A stretch of 64,000 nucleotides of DNA from Oxalobacteraceae sp. CFBP 8761 (GTDB lineage: Bacteria; Pseudomonadota; Gammaproteobacteria; Burkholderiales; Burkholderiaceae_D), in NCBI GenBank assembly GCA_014841595.1, contig JACYUE010000001.1:1476996-1540995 (forward strand), given 5' to 3'. Each line of letters opens with the position of its first letter. Positions within the stretch are counted from its first letter, which is position 1. The notes under the pieces are model-generated. The model saw nothing but the letters and a program-made list of their open reading frames with translations, made no database searches and was not told the DNA's origin. A program made the translations under genes and the position numbers. Below, in pieces: positions 1 to 9,015 of the stretch.

Positions 1-316
1 GAGCGACGCCGAGCTGGTGGAAGCTGAAGCAGCGCCGGCGCCGGTCGAGAAGGAACGTCGCCGCGCGCCACGCAAGCCGTCGGCCAAGAAGCTGGCGGAG
101 CAGGCTGCGGCTGAAGCTGCTGCGGCGGCAGCCGAAGCGGAAGCACAGGCTGCTGCGGCTGCTGAAACGCAGGAAGAGGTCGCGCCTGAGCCAGAGGTGG
201 AGGCAGAAGCAGAAGACGCCAAGCCGGCACGCACCAAGGGCGCACGTCCGGCGCGCAAGGCCGCACCGCGCAGCCGTCGTCCAGCCAAGCCAAAGGCCGG
301 TTCCGACAACGGCTGA
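1..316 (+). CDS. C-terminal end of an Ala/Glu/Arg-rich protein (cut by left edge)
   Basis: The reading frame is open from base 2 to the TGA at 314-316, so only the last ~104 codons are present and the true start lies outside the window. The visible part has no folded domain. An Ala/Glu-rich stretch with EAEA-type repeats is followed by a strongly basic Pro/Arg/Lys tail. Tails of this type are common on betaproteobacterial RNA-binding enzymes such as DEAD-box helicases, RNase R or RNase E/G, where they act as disordered RNA-contact arms. Which protein this is cannot be told from the tail. A GTG at 17 is only an internal codon. A hairpin follows 50 bases downstream. Confidence 0.7.
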   Translation, partial: SDAELVEAEAAPAPVEKERRRAPRKPSAKKLAEQAAAEAAAAAAEAEAQAAAAAETQEEVAPEPEVEAEAEDAKPARTKGARPARKAAPRSRRPAKPKAGSDNG

Positions 317-365
317 TCACAGACTGCCGCGCGCCGCGCGCCCCTGCGCGATGCCATAATCACGA

Positions 366-396
366 CGCCTGCCCGGTTTTCGGGCAGGCGTTGTCG
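366..396 (+). terminator. Hairpin, probable Rho-independent terminator
   Basis: A perfect 10-bp stem (366-375 with 381-390, arm CGCCTGCCCG) encloses a 5-base GTTTT loop and is followed by the T-rich TTGTCGTTT. It sits between the first gene and the next start, as expected for a terminator, although the T tract is broken. Confidence 0.55.
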
Positions 397-412
397 TTTG
401 ATGGAGCCTCGC

Positions 413-844
413 ATGCGCACACGTGCCGTCCTGTTCCTGCTATCCTGCCTGGGCGTGCCTGCGCTGGCCGCTGCGCCGGCGGACGTCGCCGCCGGTCATC
501 CGATCCTGGGCATCTGGCGACTGACGGTGCCCGGCACCGAATGCGCCGAGACCTACCGCTTTCGCGCCGACGGCACCACATTCGTCACCAGCGCCGCTGA
601 AGTCTCCGAAAGCGTCTATACCATTTCCGCGCAGCCCGACAAGCAGGGCTTTTATCGCCTGCAGGACCGCATCGTCAAGGACAACGGCAAGCCCGATTGT
701 TCGGGCAACGTGATGAAGCCGGGCGCGCAGGTCATCAACTTCATCCAGTTCCACCCGTCGCGCACCATTTTCCTGATGTGCGCCGACCAGACCATGCAAA
801 CCTGTATCGGGCCATTCCGGCGGGTGCGCAGCGAAGAGGTTTGA
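413..844 (+). CDS. Small exported hypothetical protein
   Basis: This encodes about 143 residues. The start at ATG 413 is preferred over TTG 398 and ATG 401 because a GGAG lies 5-6 bases upstream and the protein then begins with a clean signal peptide: MRTR, a Leu/Val core, and an ALAAAP cleavage region. The mature part has a GIWRLTVPG opening and Cys residues at ECAET, DCSGN, LMCADQ and TCIGP that could form disulfides. The pattern resembles small lipocalin-like or DUF-type periplasmic proteins whose N-terminal strand reads 'G-x-W'. It stands alone between a terminator and a symporter gene. No function is assigned. Confidence 0.75.
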   Translation: MRTRAVLFLLSCLGVPALAAAPADVAAGHPILGIWRLTVPGTECAETYRFRADGTTFVTSAAEVSESVYTISAQPDKQGFYRLQDRIVKDNGKPDCSGNVMKPGAQVINFIQFHPSRTIFLMCADQTMQTCIGPFRRVRSEEV

Positions 845-900
845 GTGCCGGTTGCCCGGCAGTGTATATTGCTGGGCAAAACGATCATCCCCGGCTTTTC

Positions 901-2370
901 ATGTCCCCGTTACTCCTGTTTTGCATCCTCATCGGCTACTTCGCCTTGCTGCTGGCCGTGGCTTGGGCCACATCGCGCGGCGCTAACAACGACAGCTTCT
1001 TCATCGGTAACAAGAGCAGCAACTGGGTGCTGGTCGCCTTCGGCATGGTCGGCACCACGCTCTCGGGCGTGACGTTCGTCAGCGTGCCGGGCGCCGTTGG
1101 CGCCGATGGTTTTGGCTATGCGCAGATCCTGATCGGCTACGTGATCGGCTACCTGGCCGTCACCTGGCTGCTGCTGCCGCTGTACTACCGCCTGCAGCTG
1201 ACGTCCATCTACCACTACCTCGACGTGCGCCTTGGCCGGCGCGCCTACCAGAGCGGGGCCGGGTTCTTCATCATCTCGCGCCTGCTGGGCGCCACCGCGC
1301 GCCTGTACCTGGTGGTGAACATCCTGCAGGCGATCATCCTCGACAGCCTGGGCGTGCCGTTCTGGCTCAGCACCCTCGTCGTGCTGGGGATGATCCTGCT
1401 CTACACCTACCAGGGCGGCGTCAAGACCATTGTCTGGACCGACACGCTGCAGACGACCGGCATGCTGTTCGGTCTGTTCGCATGCGCCTGGTTCCTGCTG
1501 GGCGAACTGAATCTGTCGGTGCCCGATAGCCTGGAGCAGATGCGCTCGAGCGGCCTGGCAAGCGTGTTCACGACGGACCTGAACAGCCCGAATTTCTGGC
1601 TCAAGCAGATTGTCGCCGGCGCGCTGATCACCATCACCATGACGGGGATGGACCAGGAAATGATGCAAAAGACTATCTCGGTCAAGACGCTGGCCGACTC
1701 GCAAAAGAACCTGCTGGCGCTGACGGCCGTGCTGGTCGTCGTGCTGCTGTCGTTCCTGTTCCTGGGCGGCCTGCTGTACCTGTACGCGCCGACCGTGGGG
1801 GTGACCGCCACCGGCGACAAGATCTTCCCGGCCGTCGTGATGGGCCACCTGCCACCGGCGCTGCAGATCATCTTCTTGATCGCGCTGATCTCGGCGCTGT
1901 TTCCGAGCGCCGACGGCGCGATCACGGCGCTGACCTCGTCGACCTGCATCGACCTGCTGGGCATCAAGCGCAGGACGGATTTGACGCAGGCGCAGGCCGA
2001 GGGCCTGCGCCGCCGCGTGCACCTGGGCTACGCGTTCCTGTTCCTGCTGCTCGTGATGGGCTTCAAGGCGGCCGACAATCCCAGCATGATCGGCGTGATC
2101 CTCAAGCTCGCGGCGTACACCTATGGCCCGCTGCTTGGCCTGTTCGCGTTCGGCATGTTCACGGCGCGCGTGCCGCGCAATCGCCTTGTACCGCTGGTCA
2201 CGATCGGTGCGCCGGTCCTGTGCGCGATCCTTGAGTACAATCAGGCGTATCTGCTCGGCTCTTACCGACTCGGGCTGGAACTCTTGATGATCAACGGCAT
2301 GCTGGTGTTTGCGGGGCTGTACGCGATTTCGCTGCGCCACCAGGGCCGTCATGCCATGCAGTCTGCTTAA
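901..2370 (+). CDS. Sodium:solute symporter (SSS family)
   Basis: This 489-residue inner-membrane protein has roughly 13 hydrophobic helices, matching the solute:sodium symporter family (PutP/PanF/SglT type), which uses the sodium gradient to import small solutes. Family signs are the N-terminal helix, the SFFIGNKSSNW segment, the GTTLSGVTFVSVPG stretch of the second helix (part of the unwound substrate/sodium site in this fold) and the polar SADGAITALTSS segment near residue 340. The start is placed at ATG 901, since the longer open frame upstream overlaps the preceding gene. No clear Shine-Dalgarno sequence is visible. Substrate cannot be predicted from the sequence. It lies 43 bases upstream of sppA, so co-transcription is possible. 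Confidence 0.88.
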   Translation: MSPLLLFCILIGYFALLLAVAWATSRGANNDSFFIGNKSSNWVLVAFGMVGTTLSGVTFVSVPGAVGADGFGYAQILIGYVIGYLAVTWLLLPLYYRLQLTSIYHYLDVRLGRRAYQSGAGFFIISRLLGATARLYLVVNILQAIILDSLGVPFWLSTLVVLGMILLYTYQGGVKTIVWTDTLQTTGMLFGLFACAWFLLGELNLSVPDSLEQMRSSGLASVFTTDLNSPNFWLKQIVAGALITITMTGMDQEMMQKTISVKTLADSQKNLLALTAVLVVVLLSFLFLGGLLYLYAPTVGVTATGDKIFPAVVMGHLPPALQIIFLIALISALFPSADGAITALTSSTCIDLLGIKRRTDLTQAQAEGLRRRVHLGYAFLFLLLVMGFKAADNPSMIGVILKLAAYTYGPLLGLFAFGMFTARVPRNRLVPLVTIGAPVLCAILEYNQAYLLGSYRLGLELLMINGMLVFAGLYAISLRHQGRHAMQSA

Positions 2371-2413
2371 TCATGCATCAACCTTGCTTGCAACAACCTT
2401 TTATGGAGTATCG

Positions 2414-4270
2414 ATGGCCTTCAAGCCCCTGAGCGCCCTGCGGCGCGGGTTCGTCATGCTGTGGACCGCGCTCGACGTGACCCGCCGCACCTTCGTCAAC
2501 CTGCTGTTCCTGCTGATCGTGATCATCGTCGTCTCGCTGTTCTTCAGCGGTGGCGTCAAGCCGCTCTCGAACAAGACGGCGCTGGTGCTCGAGATCCGGG
2601 GCGACCTGGTCGAGCAGTATGAAACCACGCTGCGCGACGCGGTGCTCGACAACGTCGGCGGCGATTCCAAACGCACCGTGCGCCTGCGCGACGTGATCGT
2701 CGTGCTCGACGCGGCAGCGCGCGATCCGAACATCTCGAGCGTCGTACTGTTGCTCGACGAGATGCAGGGCGGCGGCATGGCCATGCTGCGCGAGATCGGC
2801 GCGGCGGTCGACCGCGTCAAGAAGAGCGGCAAGACGGTCGTTGCCTGGAGCGGCAGCTACGACCAGAAGCGCTACCTGGTCGCGTCGCACGCCAGCGAAG
2901 TCTATGTCCATCCGATGGGCATGGTCATGATCGAAGGCTTCGGTGGGCGCCGCAACTACTACCGCGACGCGCTCGACAAGGTCGGCGTCACCGTCAACCT
3001 GATCAAGGTCGGCACCTACAAGAGCGCCGCCGAGCCGTACATCGCCAACGGCCCGTCCGACGCCGCGCGCGAAGCCGACGCCTATCTGTACAACGCGCTG
3101 TGGTCCGGCTACACGGGCCTGGTCGAGAAAAACCGCAAGCTGCCCGATGGCGCGATTGCCGGCATGATCGAATCGCTCCCCGAGCGCATGGACAATGCCG
3201 GCGGCAGCGCCGCCAAGGTGGCATTGCAGGCAAAACTGGTCGATGGCCTGAAAACCCGCGACGAACTGCGCGACCTGATGATCAAGCGCGGCGCGCCGGA
3301 CGACGACAACAAGTCGTTCCGCCAGATCGGCTTCTACGACTACCTGTCGCGTCATCCGCAGAAGCAGTTCGGCGATGCGGTCGGCGTCGTGGTTGCCGCC
3401 GGTTCCATCACCGATGGCGACGGCGGCCCTGGCGTGATCGGCGGGCGCAGCATGGCCAACCTGATTCGTCAGGCGCGCGAAGACGACAACATCAAGGCGC
3501 TCGTGCTGCGCGTCGATTCGCCGGGCGGCAGCGCCTACGGGTCTGAACTGATCCGGCGTGAGCTGGAACTGACGCGCGCCGCCGGCAAGCCTGTGGTCGT
3601 GTCGATGGGCAGCGTGGCAGCGTCCGGCGGCTACTGGATCTCGATGGCGTCCGATGAAGTGATCGCCGACCCGGCCACCATCACCGGCTCGATCGGTGTA
3701 TTCGCGCTGCTGCCGACGGCCGACAAGGTCGCCGCCAAGCTGGGCATCCACACCGATGGCGTGACCACCACCTGGCTGGCCGACGCCTACAACCCGCTGC
3801 GTCCACTCGATCCGCGTTTCCAGCAGCTGGTCCAGTCGAGCATCAACAACGTCTACAGCGACTTCACCACCAAGGCGGCGGCGGCGCGCAAGACCACGCC
3901 GGCCAAGATCGATGAAGTGGGGCAGGGTCGCGTCTGGACCGGTGTCCAGGCCAAGGAACGCGGCCTGGTCGATCGCCTGGGCGGCTACAACGATGCGCTG
4001 GCATCGGCTGCCGGTCGCGCCAAGCTGGGCAAGGATTACCGCGTCGTGTATGTCGAGCGTCCGGTGACGCGTGTCGAGCGTTTCCTGCAGATGGCGGGCG
4101 CCTCGGCGGCCCAGGCCATGACGATCCAGGTCAAGCTGGGCCTGATCGAGAACGCGATTCCGGCGGGCCCCGTGAACCAGGTTGCCGCCGATATGGCGTT
4201 CCTGTCAGAACTGACCACCGAGCGCAAGCCGTTTACGGCCGTCACGCACTGCTTCTGCGGTAACTGGTGA
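2414..4270 (+). CDS. sppA: Signal peptide peptidase SppA, 67-kDa type
   Basis: SppA is a membrane-anchored serine protease that digests cleaved signal peptides at the periplasmic face. The product is 618 residues, the usual length of the long SppA form with two tandem S49 domains. One N-terminal membrane helix lies at about residues 29-45. The catalytic dyad is visible: the general-base lysine in GTYKSAAEP (Lys203) of the first domain and the nucleophile in SVAASGGYW (Ser404) of the second. The ATG at 2414 is chosen over upstream in-frame codons because a GGAG sits at 2405-2408. It follows the symporter by 43 bases and ends before a good hairpin terminator. Confidence 0.95.
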   Translation: MAFKPLSALRRGFVMLWTALDVTRRTFVNLLFLLIVIIVVSLFFSGGVKPLSNKTALVLEIRGDLVEQYETTLRDAVLDNVGGDSKRTVRLRDVIVVLDAAARDPNISSVVLLLDEMQGGGMAMLREIGAAVDRVKKSGKTVVAWSGSYDQKRYLVASHASEVYVHPMGMVMIEGFGGRRNYYRDALDKVGVTVNLIKVGTYKSAAEPYIANGPSDAAREADAYLYNALWSGYTGLVEKNRKLPDGAIAGMIESLPERMDNAGGSAAKVALQAKLVDGLKTRDELRDLMIKRGAPDDDNKSFRQIGFYDYLSRHPQKQFGDAVGVVVAAGSITDGDGGPGVIGGRSMANLIRQAREDDNIKALVLRVDSPGGSAYGSELIRRELELTRAAGKPVVVSMGSVAASGGYWISMASDEVIADPATITGSIGVFALLPTADKVAAKLGIHTDGVTTTWLADAYNPLRPLDPRFQQLVQSSINNVYSDFTTKAAAARKTTPAKIDEVGQGRVWTGVQAKERGLVDRLGGYNDALASAAGRAKLGKDYRVVYVERPVTRVERFLQMAGASAAQAMTIQVKLGLIENAIPAGPVNQVAADMAFLSELTTERKPFTAVTHCFCGNW

Positions 4271-4335
4271 TGTACGCTGGCGCGGGCATGCTCCACATGT
4301 AGCGACTTTGTAACTGATTGAGACAAGGGCGGGAC

Positions 4336-4372
4336 GGGCGCGACACGCTGGTGTTGCGCCCGTTTGCTGTTT
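4336..4372 (+). terminator. Terminator after sppA
   Basis: An 11-bp stem with one G-T pair (4336-4346 with 4351-4361) closes on a GCTG loop and is followed by GTTTGCTGTTT. It separates sppA from the efflux operon. The remaining sequence to 4559 holds no gene and must carry the operon promoter, which I could not pinpoint. Confidence 0.6.
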
Positions 4373-4559
4373 ACGGCTGCCATTCAGGGGCTAACCGTGT
4401 AAATCGGTGTTAAGTGAGGTGGGAAGGTGCCGTTTCAAGGCCGGTTCTTCCCCTTTTCTATGTACGTTACGAAACATTCCATGTGAAATTCGCATGCTAC
4501 AGTCGTCGTGAGTAGTAGTGCGTAGCACGCATTGACAAAAAAAATCGACAAGGACAAGC

Positions 4560-5888
4560 ATGGACCAGCATTCTCCGATCCCTCCCGCCACCAGCCGCCC
4601 GCCGCGCAAGAAGCGCACCCGTGTCATTGGCGGCACCATTGCCGTGCTGTCGATGGCCGCCCTGGGCTATCTGGCCTGGACGCTGATCAACCCGGCACCT
4701 GCCAGCGGCCCGGGCGGACCGGGGATGTCGGCAGGCGGCCCTGGTGGCGGTGGCGGTGGCGGTCGTGGCCCTGGTGGCCCCGGCGGTGGCAGGGGCGGCC
4801 CGGCGACGACGGTCGGTGTCGCTACTGCGACGGTGGCCAACATCCCGGTCACCCTCGAAGCGCTGGGCACCGTGGTGCCGGCCGCGATCGTGACCGTGCG
4901 CCCGCAGGTCTCGGGTGTGGTCCAGAAGATCCACTTTACCGAGGGTGAACTGGTCAAGCCGGGCCAGGTGCTCGCGACGATCGATCCGCGCCCGTTCCAG
5001 ATGGCGCTGCTGCAGGCGCGCGGCCAGCGCCAGCGCGACGAAGCGCAGCTCGACAGCGCGCGCGTCACGCTCAAGCGCTTCCAGACGCTGCTCGAACAGG
5101 ATTCGATCGCGCGTCAGGAAGTCGACACGCAGGCCGCGCTGGTCAAGCAGCTCGAAGGTACGGCGACGATCGACCGCGCCGCCGAAGGCACGGCCCAGCT
5201 CAATCTCGATTACGCCACGGTGCGCGCACCGATCGGCGGGCGCGTTGGCCTGCGCACGGTCGACGTGGGCAATCTGGTCGGCAGCGGCGACACCGCCGGC
5301 ATCGCCGTGATCACGCAACTGGCCCCGATCGACGTTGAATTCGCAGTGCCGCAGGATGGCTTGCCGGTGCTGCAGCAGCGCATCACGCAAGGCGCGAAGC
5401 TGCCGGCCACCGCGCTGGACCGCACCCGCACCGATGCACTGGCCACGGGCAGCTTCATCGCGCTGGACAACCAGGTCGATACGTCGACCGGCACCGTGCG
5501 CGCCAAGGCCCGCTTTACGAATACCGATGGCAAGCTGTTCCCGAGCCAGTTCGTCAACCTGCGCCTGACCGTCAACACGATCCAGAACGCGGTGCAGGTG
5601 CCGGTCACGGCGCTGCGCCATGGCACCGATGGCGACTTCGTTTATGTCCTCGACGCCGCCAAGCGCACCGTGTCGCTGCGCACCGTCAAGCGCGGCCAGG
5701 CGACCGTGGACAAGGTGCAGATCGCCAGCGGCCTGAAAGCGGGCGAGCAGGTGATTACCGAAGGCGCCGACCGCCTGCGCGATGGCGCCAGCGTCGTGCT
5801 GCCGGGCGACAAGCCGGGCGGCGCGCGTGGCGCGGGGCAGGGCGGGCGCGAGGGCGCAGGCCGGCCGGCGCGGGGAGCACCGCAATGA
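4560..5888 (+). CDS. mdtA: RND efflux periplasmic adaptor (MdtA-like)
   Basis: This is the membrane-fusion subunit that bridges an inner-membrane RND pump to an outer-membrane channel. It has 442 residues: a short cytoplasmic N-terminus, one membrane helix (about 22-42), a very Gly-rich linker (about 50-80), then the standard adaptor order of barrel-sandwich half (GTVVPAAIVTVRPQVSG), alpha-hairpin (about 140-205), second half (ATVRAPIGGRVGLR) and beta-barrel/membrane-proximal regions. The start has AAGGA at 4550-4554. It is the first gene of a four-gene operon. The Gly/Pro-rich linker and Gly/Arg-rich C-terminus are longer than in Escherichia coli MdtA (about 415 residues). The mdtABC assignment is by order and similarity; the substrate is unknown. 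Confidence 0.93.
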   Translation: MDQHSPIPPATSRPPRKKRTRVIGGTIAVLSMAALGYLAWTLINPAPASGPGGPGMSAGGPGGGGGGGRGPGGPGGGRGGPATTVGVATATVANIPVTLEALGTVVPAAIVTVRPQVSGVVQKIHFTEGELVKPGQVLATIDPRPFQMALLQARGQRQRDEAQLDSARVTLKRFQTLLEQDSIARQEVDTQAALVKQLEGTATIDRAAEGTAQLNLDYATVRAPIGGRVGLRTVDVGNLVGSGDTAGIAVITQLAPIDVEFAVPQDGLPVLQQRITQGAKLPATALDRTRTDALATGSFIALDNQVDTSTGTVRAKARFTNTDGKLFPSQFVNLRLTVNTIQNAVQVPVTALRHGTDGDFVYVLDAAKRTVSLRTVKRGQATVDKVQIASGLKAGEQVITEGADRLRDGASVVLPGDKPGGARGAGQGGREGAGRPARGAPQ

Positions 5889-5919
5889 TGGTGCCGTATC
5901 CGGCGCAGGGGAGCAACGC

Positions 5920-8900
5920 GTGAGTCCCTCGACCCCCTTCATCCAGCGGCCGGTCGCCACGGCCCTCCTGATGCTGGCAATCGTGCTGTCCGGCCTGGTG
6001 GGCTACCGCTTCCTGCCGCTCGCCGCGCTGCCGCAGGTCGACTTCCCGACCATCCAGGTGCAGACGCTGTATCCGGGCGCGAGCCCCGAAGTCATGGCGC
6101 GCACCGTCACCGCGCCGCTCGAACGCCAGTTCGGCCAGATGTCCGGCCTGACCCGCATGAGTTCCACCAGCGCCGCCGGCGTGTCGATGGTCACGCTGCA
6201 GTTCGCGCTGGGCGAGACGCTCGACGTGGCCGAGCAGGAAGTCCAGGCCGCGATCAATGCCGGCGGTTCGCTGCTGCCGACCGACCTGCCGGCGCCGCCG
6301 GTCTACGCGAAGGTCAATCCAGCAGATGCGCCGGTGCTGACGCTCGCAATCACGTCCGACACGCTGCCGCTGACTGAAGTCCAGAACCTCGTCAACACGC
6401 GCCTGGCCCTGAAGATCAGCCAGGTCTCCGGTGTGGGCCAGGTGTCGCTGTCGGGCGGCCAGCGGCCGGCCGTGCGCATCCAGGCCGATACCGATGCCCT
6501 CGCATCGTATGGCCTGGGCCTCGACACGCTGCGCACCGCGATCACCGCCGCCAATGCCAACAGCGCCAAGGGCAGCTTCGACGGCCCGACGCGCTCGTAC
6601 GCGATCAATGCCAACGATCAGCTGGTCACGGTGCCCGACTACCAGAACCTGATCGTCGCCTACCGCAACGGCGCACCGGTCAAGCTGCTCGAGGTGGCGA
6701 AGGTCGTCGACAGCGCCGAGAACGTGCGCCTGGGCGCCTGGGCCAACATGAAGCCGGCGATCATTCTGAACGTGCAGCGCCAGCCGGGCGCGAACGTGAT
6801 CGCCACCGTTGACGCGATCAAGGCGCGCCTGCCCGAACTGCAGGCCGGCTTGCCGAGCGCGCTGCGCATGGATGTGCTGAGCGACCGTACCACGGGTATC
6901 CGCGCCTCGGTCAAGCACGTGCAGATCGAGCTGGTGCTGGCCGTGATCATGGTGGTGCTGGTGATCTTCGCGTTCCTGCACGACCTGCGCGCGACCGTGA
7001 TTGCCAGCCTGGCCGTGCCGATCTCGCTGATCGGCAGCTTCGGCGTGATGTACCTGCTCGGTTACAGCCTGAACAACCTGTCGCTGATGGCGCTGACGAT
7101 TGCCACCGGCTTTGTCGTCGACGATGCGATCGTCATGATCGAGAACATCGCGCGCTACATCGAAAAGGGCGAGGCCCCGATGGCCGCCGCGATCAAGGGC
7201 GCCACGCAGATCGGCTTCACGATCATCTCCCTGACCGTCTCGCTGATCGCCGTGCTGATCCCGCTGCTGTTCATGGGCGACGTGGTCGGGCGTCTGTTCC
7301 GCGAATTTGCCGTCACGCTGGCCATCACGATCCTGATCTCGGGCGTGGTGTCGCTCACGCTCGTGCCGATGATGGCCGGGCGCTGGCTGCGCAGCCACGA
7401 GAATGAAAAACCAAGTCGCTTTGCCGTCAAGTTCCAGGCCTTCTTTGACCGCGTGATCGCGCGCTACGACGTGATGCTGGGCTGGGTGCTGAAGCGCCAG
7501 GGCTTGACCCTGCTGGTGGCCCTGGCCACCGTCGTGCTGACCGCCGTGATGTGGACGATCATCCCGAAAGGCCTGTTCCCGACCCAGGACACCGGCCAGC
7601 TGCAGGCGCGCGTGCAGGCACGCCAGTCGATCTCGTACACCGACATGGCCAAGCTGCAGCAGGAAGCGGCGCGCCGCATCATGCAGGACGAGGCGGTCGA
7701 GTCGGTCGCCTCGTATGTGGGCGTCGACGCAGCCAACAACACGATGCTCCATACCGGCACCATGCTGATCAACCTGAAGGCCGATCGTGGCGACCAGGCC
7801 GAGACGATGTTGCGGCTGCGCGAGCGTGTCGCCAATGTCGCGGGCCTGCAGCTGTTCCTGCAGCCGACGCAAGACCTGACGATCGATGCCGAAAGCGGCC
7901 CGACCCAGTACCGCTTCTCGGTCGAAGGCGCCGATACGGAGCTGGTCAACGCATGGGCGCGCAAGCTCACGACCAAGATCGGCACCTTGCCCGAGCTGCG
8001 CACGGCCGTGACCGATGCCGGCGCGACCGGCGCTGCCGCGTTCATCGACATCGACCGCGACACGGCGTCGCGTCTGTCGATCACGGCCGCGTCCATTGAC
8101 GATGCGCTCTACAGCGCCTTCGGCCAGCGCATCGTCTCGACCATCTTCACCGAGACCAATCAATACCGCGTGATTCTGGAAGCGCAGCGGGACGAAGCGA
8201 TGTCGATCGCCGCGCTGGGCCGGCTGCAACTGCGTACCGGCTCGGGCCAGTCGACGCCCCTGTCGGCGGTGGCCACGATCACTGAACGCCAGGCGCCGCT
8301 GCAGGTGATCCACGTGGCGCAGTACCCGGCTGCCACGGTCGGTTTCGATACTGCAGCCGGCGCCTCGCTGGGCGATGCGGTGGCTGCGATCCGCGCCGCA
8401 GCCGTGGACATCGGCATGCCGGCCTCGGTCAGCATGACCTTCCTGGGCGCATCCGGTGCCTACGAGTCGTCGCTGTCGAACCAGCTGTGGCTGATCATGG
8501 CGGCCGTCGTGTGCGTCTACATCGTGCTGGGCGTGCTGTATGAAAGCTATATTCACCCGCTCACCATCCTGTCGACGCTGCCGTCGGCTGGCGTGGGTGC
8601 GCTGCTGGCGCTGTGGGTCAGCGGCCAGGGGCTGGGCGTGATCGGCATCATCGGCATGATCCTGTTGATCGGCATCGTCAAGAAGAACGCGATCATGATG
8701 ATCGACTTCGCGATCGAGGCCGAGCGCGAAGAAGGCAAATCGCCACTGGACGCAATCCGCCAGGCGGCCTTGCTGCGCTTCCGCCCGATCCTGATGACGA
8801 CGCTGGCGGCGCTGTTCGCGGCGGTGCCGCTGATGCTGGGTACGGGCGAGGGCGCCGAACTGCGGCGCCCACTGGGCCTGGCGATGTTCGGTGGCCTGGT

Positions 8901-9015
8901 CCTGAGCCAGCTCCTGACGCTGTTCACCACGCCGGTGATCTACCTGGCGTTCGACCGCACCGCGCGGCGCCTGACGGGCAAGGCGCCGCACAAAACCGAG
9001 GGAGCGGGCGCATGA
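5920..9015 (+). CDS. mdtB: RND efflux pump subunit (MdtB-like)
   Basis: This is a 1031-residue inner-membrane proton/drug antiporter of the HAE1/RND class, predicted with 12 membrane helices and two large periplasmic loops. It opens with the typical FIQRPVATALLMLAI segment. The helix-4 proton-relay pair is present as VVDDAIVMIEN (Asp401, Asp402). The start is taken as GTG 5920, preceded by AGGGGAG; no in-frame ATG is nearby, and earlier in-frame codons run through the end of mdtA. It ends in an ATGA overlap with mdtC. In E. coli MdtB and MdtC form a mixed trimer, and the tandem pair here implies the same assembly. Confidence 0.94.
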   Translation: MSPSTPFIQRPVATALLMLAIVLSGLVGYRFLPLAALPQVDFPTIQVQTLYPGASPEVMARTVTAPLERQFGQMSGLTRMSSTSAAGVSMVTLQFALGETLDVAEQEVQAAINAGGSLLPTDLPAPPVYAKVNPADAPVLTLAITSDTLPLTEVQNLVNTRLALKISQVSGVGQVSLSGGQRPAVRIQADTDALASYGLGLDTLRTAITAANANSAKGSFDGPTRSYAINANDQLVTVPDYQNLIVAYRNGAPVKLLEVAKVVDSAENVRLGAWANMKPAIILNVQRQPGANVIATVDAIKARLPELQAGLPSALRMDVLSDRTTGIRASVKHVQIELVLAVIMVVLVIFAFLHDLRATVIASLAVPISLIGSFGVMYLLGYSLNNLSLMALTIATGFVVDDAIVMIENIARYIEKGEAPMAAAIKGATQIGFTIISLTVSLIAVLIPLLFMGDVVGRLFREFAVTLAITILISGVVSLTLVPMMAGRWLRSHENEKPSRFAVKFQAFFDRVIARYDVMLGWVLKRQGLTLLVALATVVLTAVMWTIIPKGLFPTQDTGQLQARVQARQSISYTDMAKLQQEAARRIMQDEAVESVASYVGVDAANNTMLHTGTMLINLKADRGDQAETMLRLRERVANVAGLQLFLQPTQDLTIDAESGPTQYRFSVEGADTELVNAWARKLTTKIGTLPELRTAVTDAGATGAAAFIDIDRDTASRLSITAASIDDALYSAFGQRIVSTIFTETNQYRVILEAQRDEAMSIAALGRLQLRTGSGQSTPLSAVATITERQAPLQVIHVAQYPAATVGFDTAAGASLGDAVAAIRAAAVDIGMPASVSMTFLGASGAYESSLSNQLWLIMAAVVCVYIVLGVLYESYIHPLTILSTLPSAGVGALLALWVSGQGLGVIGIIGMILLIGIVKKNAIMMIDFAIEAEREEGKSPLDAIRQAALLRFRPILMTTLAALFAAVPLMLGTGEGAELRRPLGLAMFGGLVLSQLLTLFTTPVIYLAFDRTARRLTGKAPHKTEGAGA

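Noticed and set aside
910..2352. Long open frame on the minus strand (480 codons) opposite the symporter gene
   Set aside because: It is the antisense shadow of a high-GC gene: Arg/His/Gln-rich text with no domain, while the plus strand gives a clear membrane transporter.
5755..8991. 1078-codon open frame on the minus strand opposite mdtB
   Set aside because: His/Arg/Gln/Asp-rich nonsense, mirror of the RND coding strand; a by-product of GC-biased third positions.
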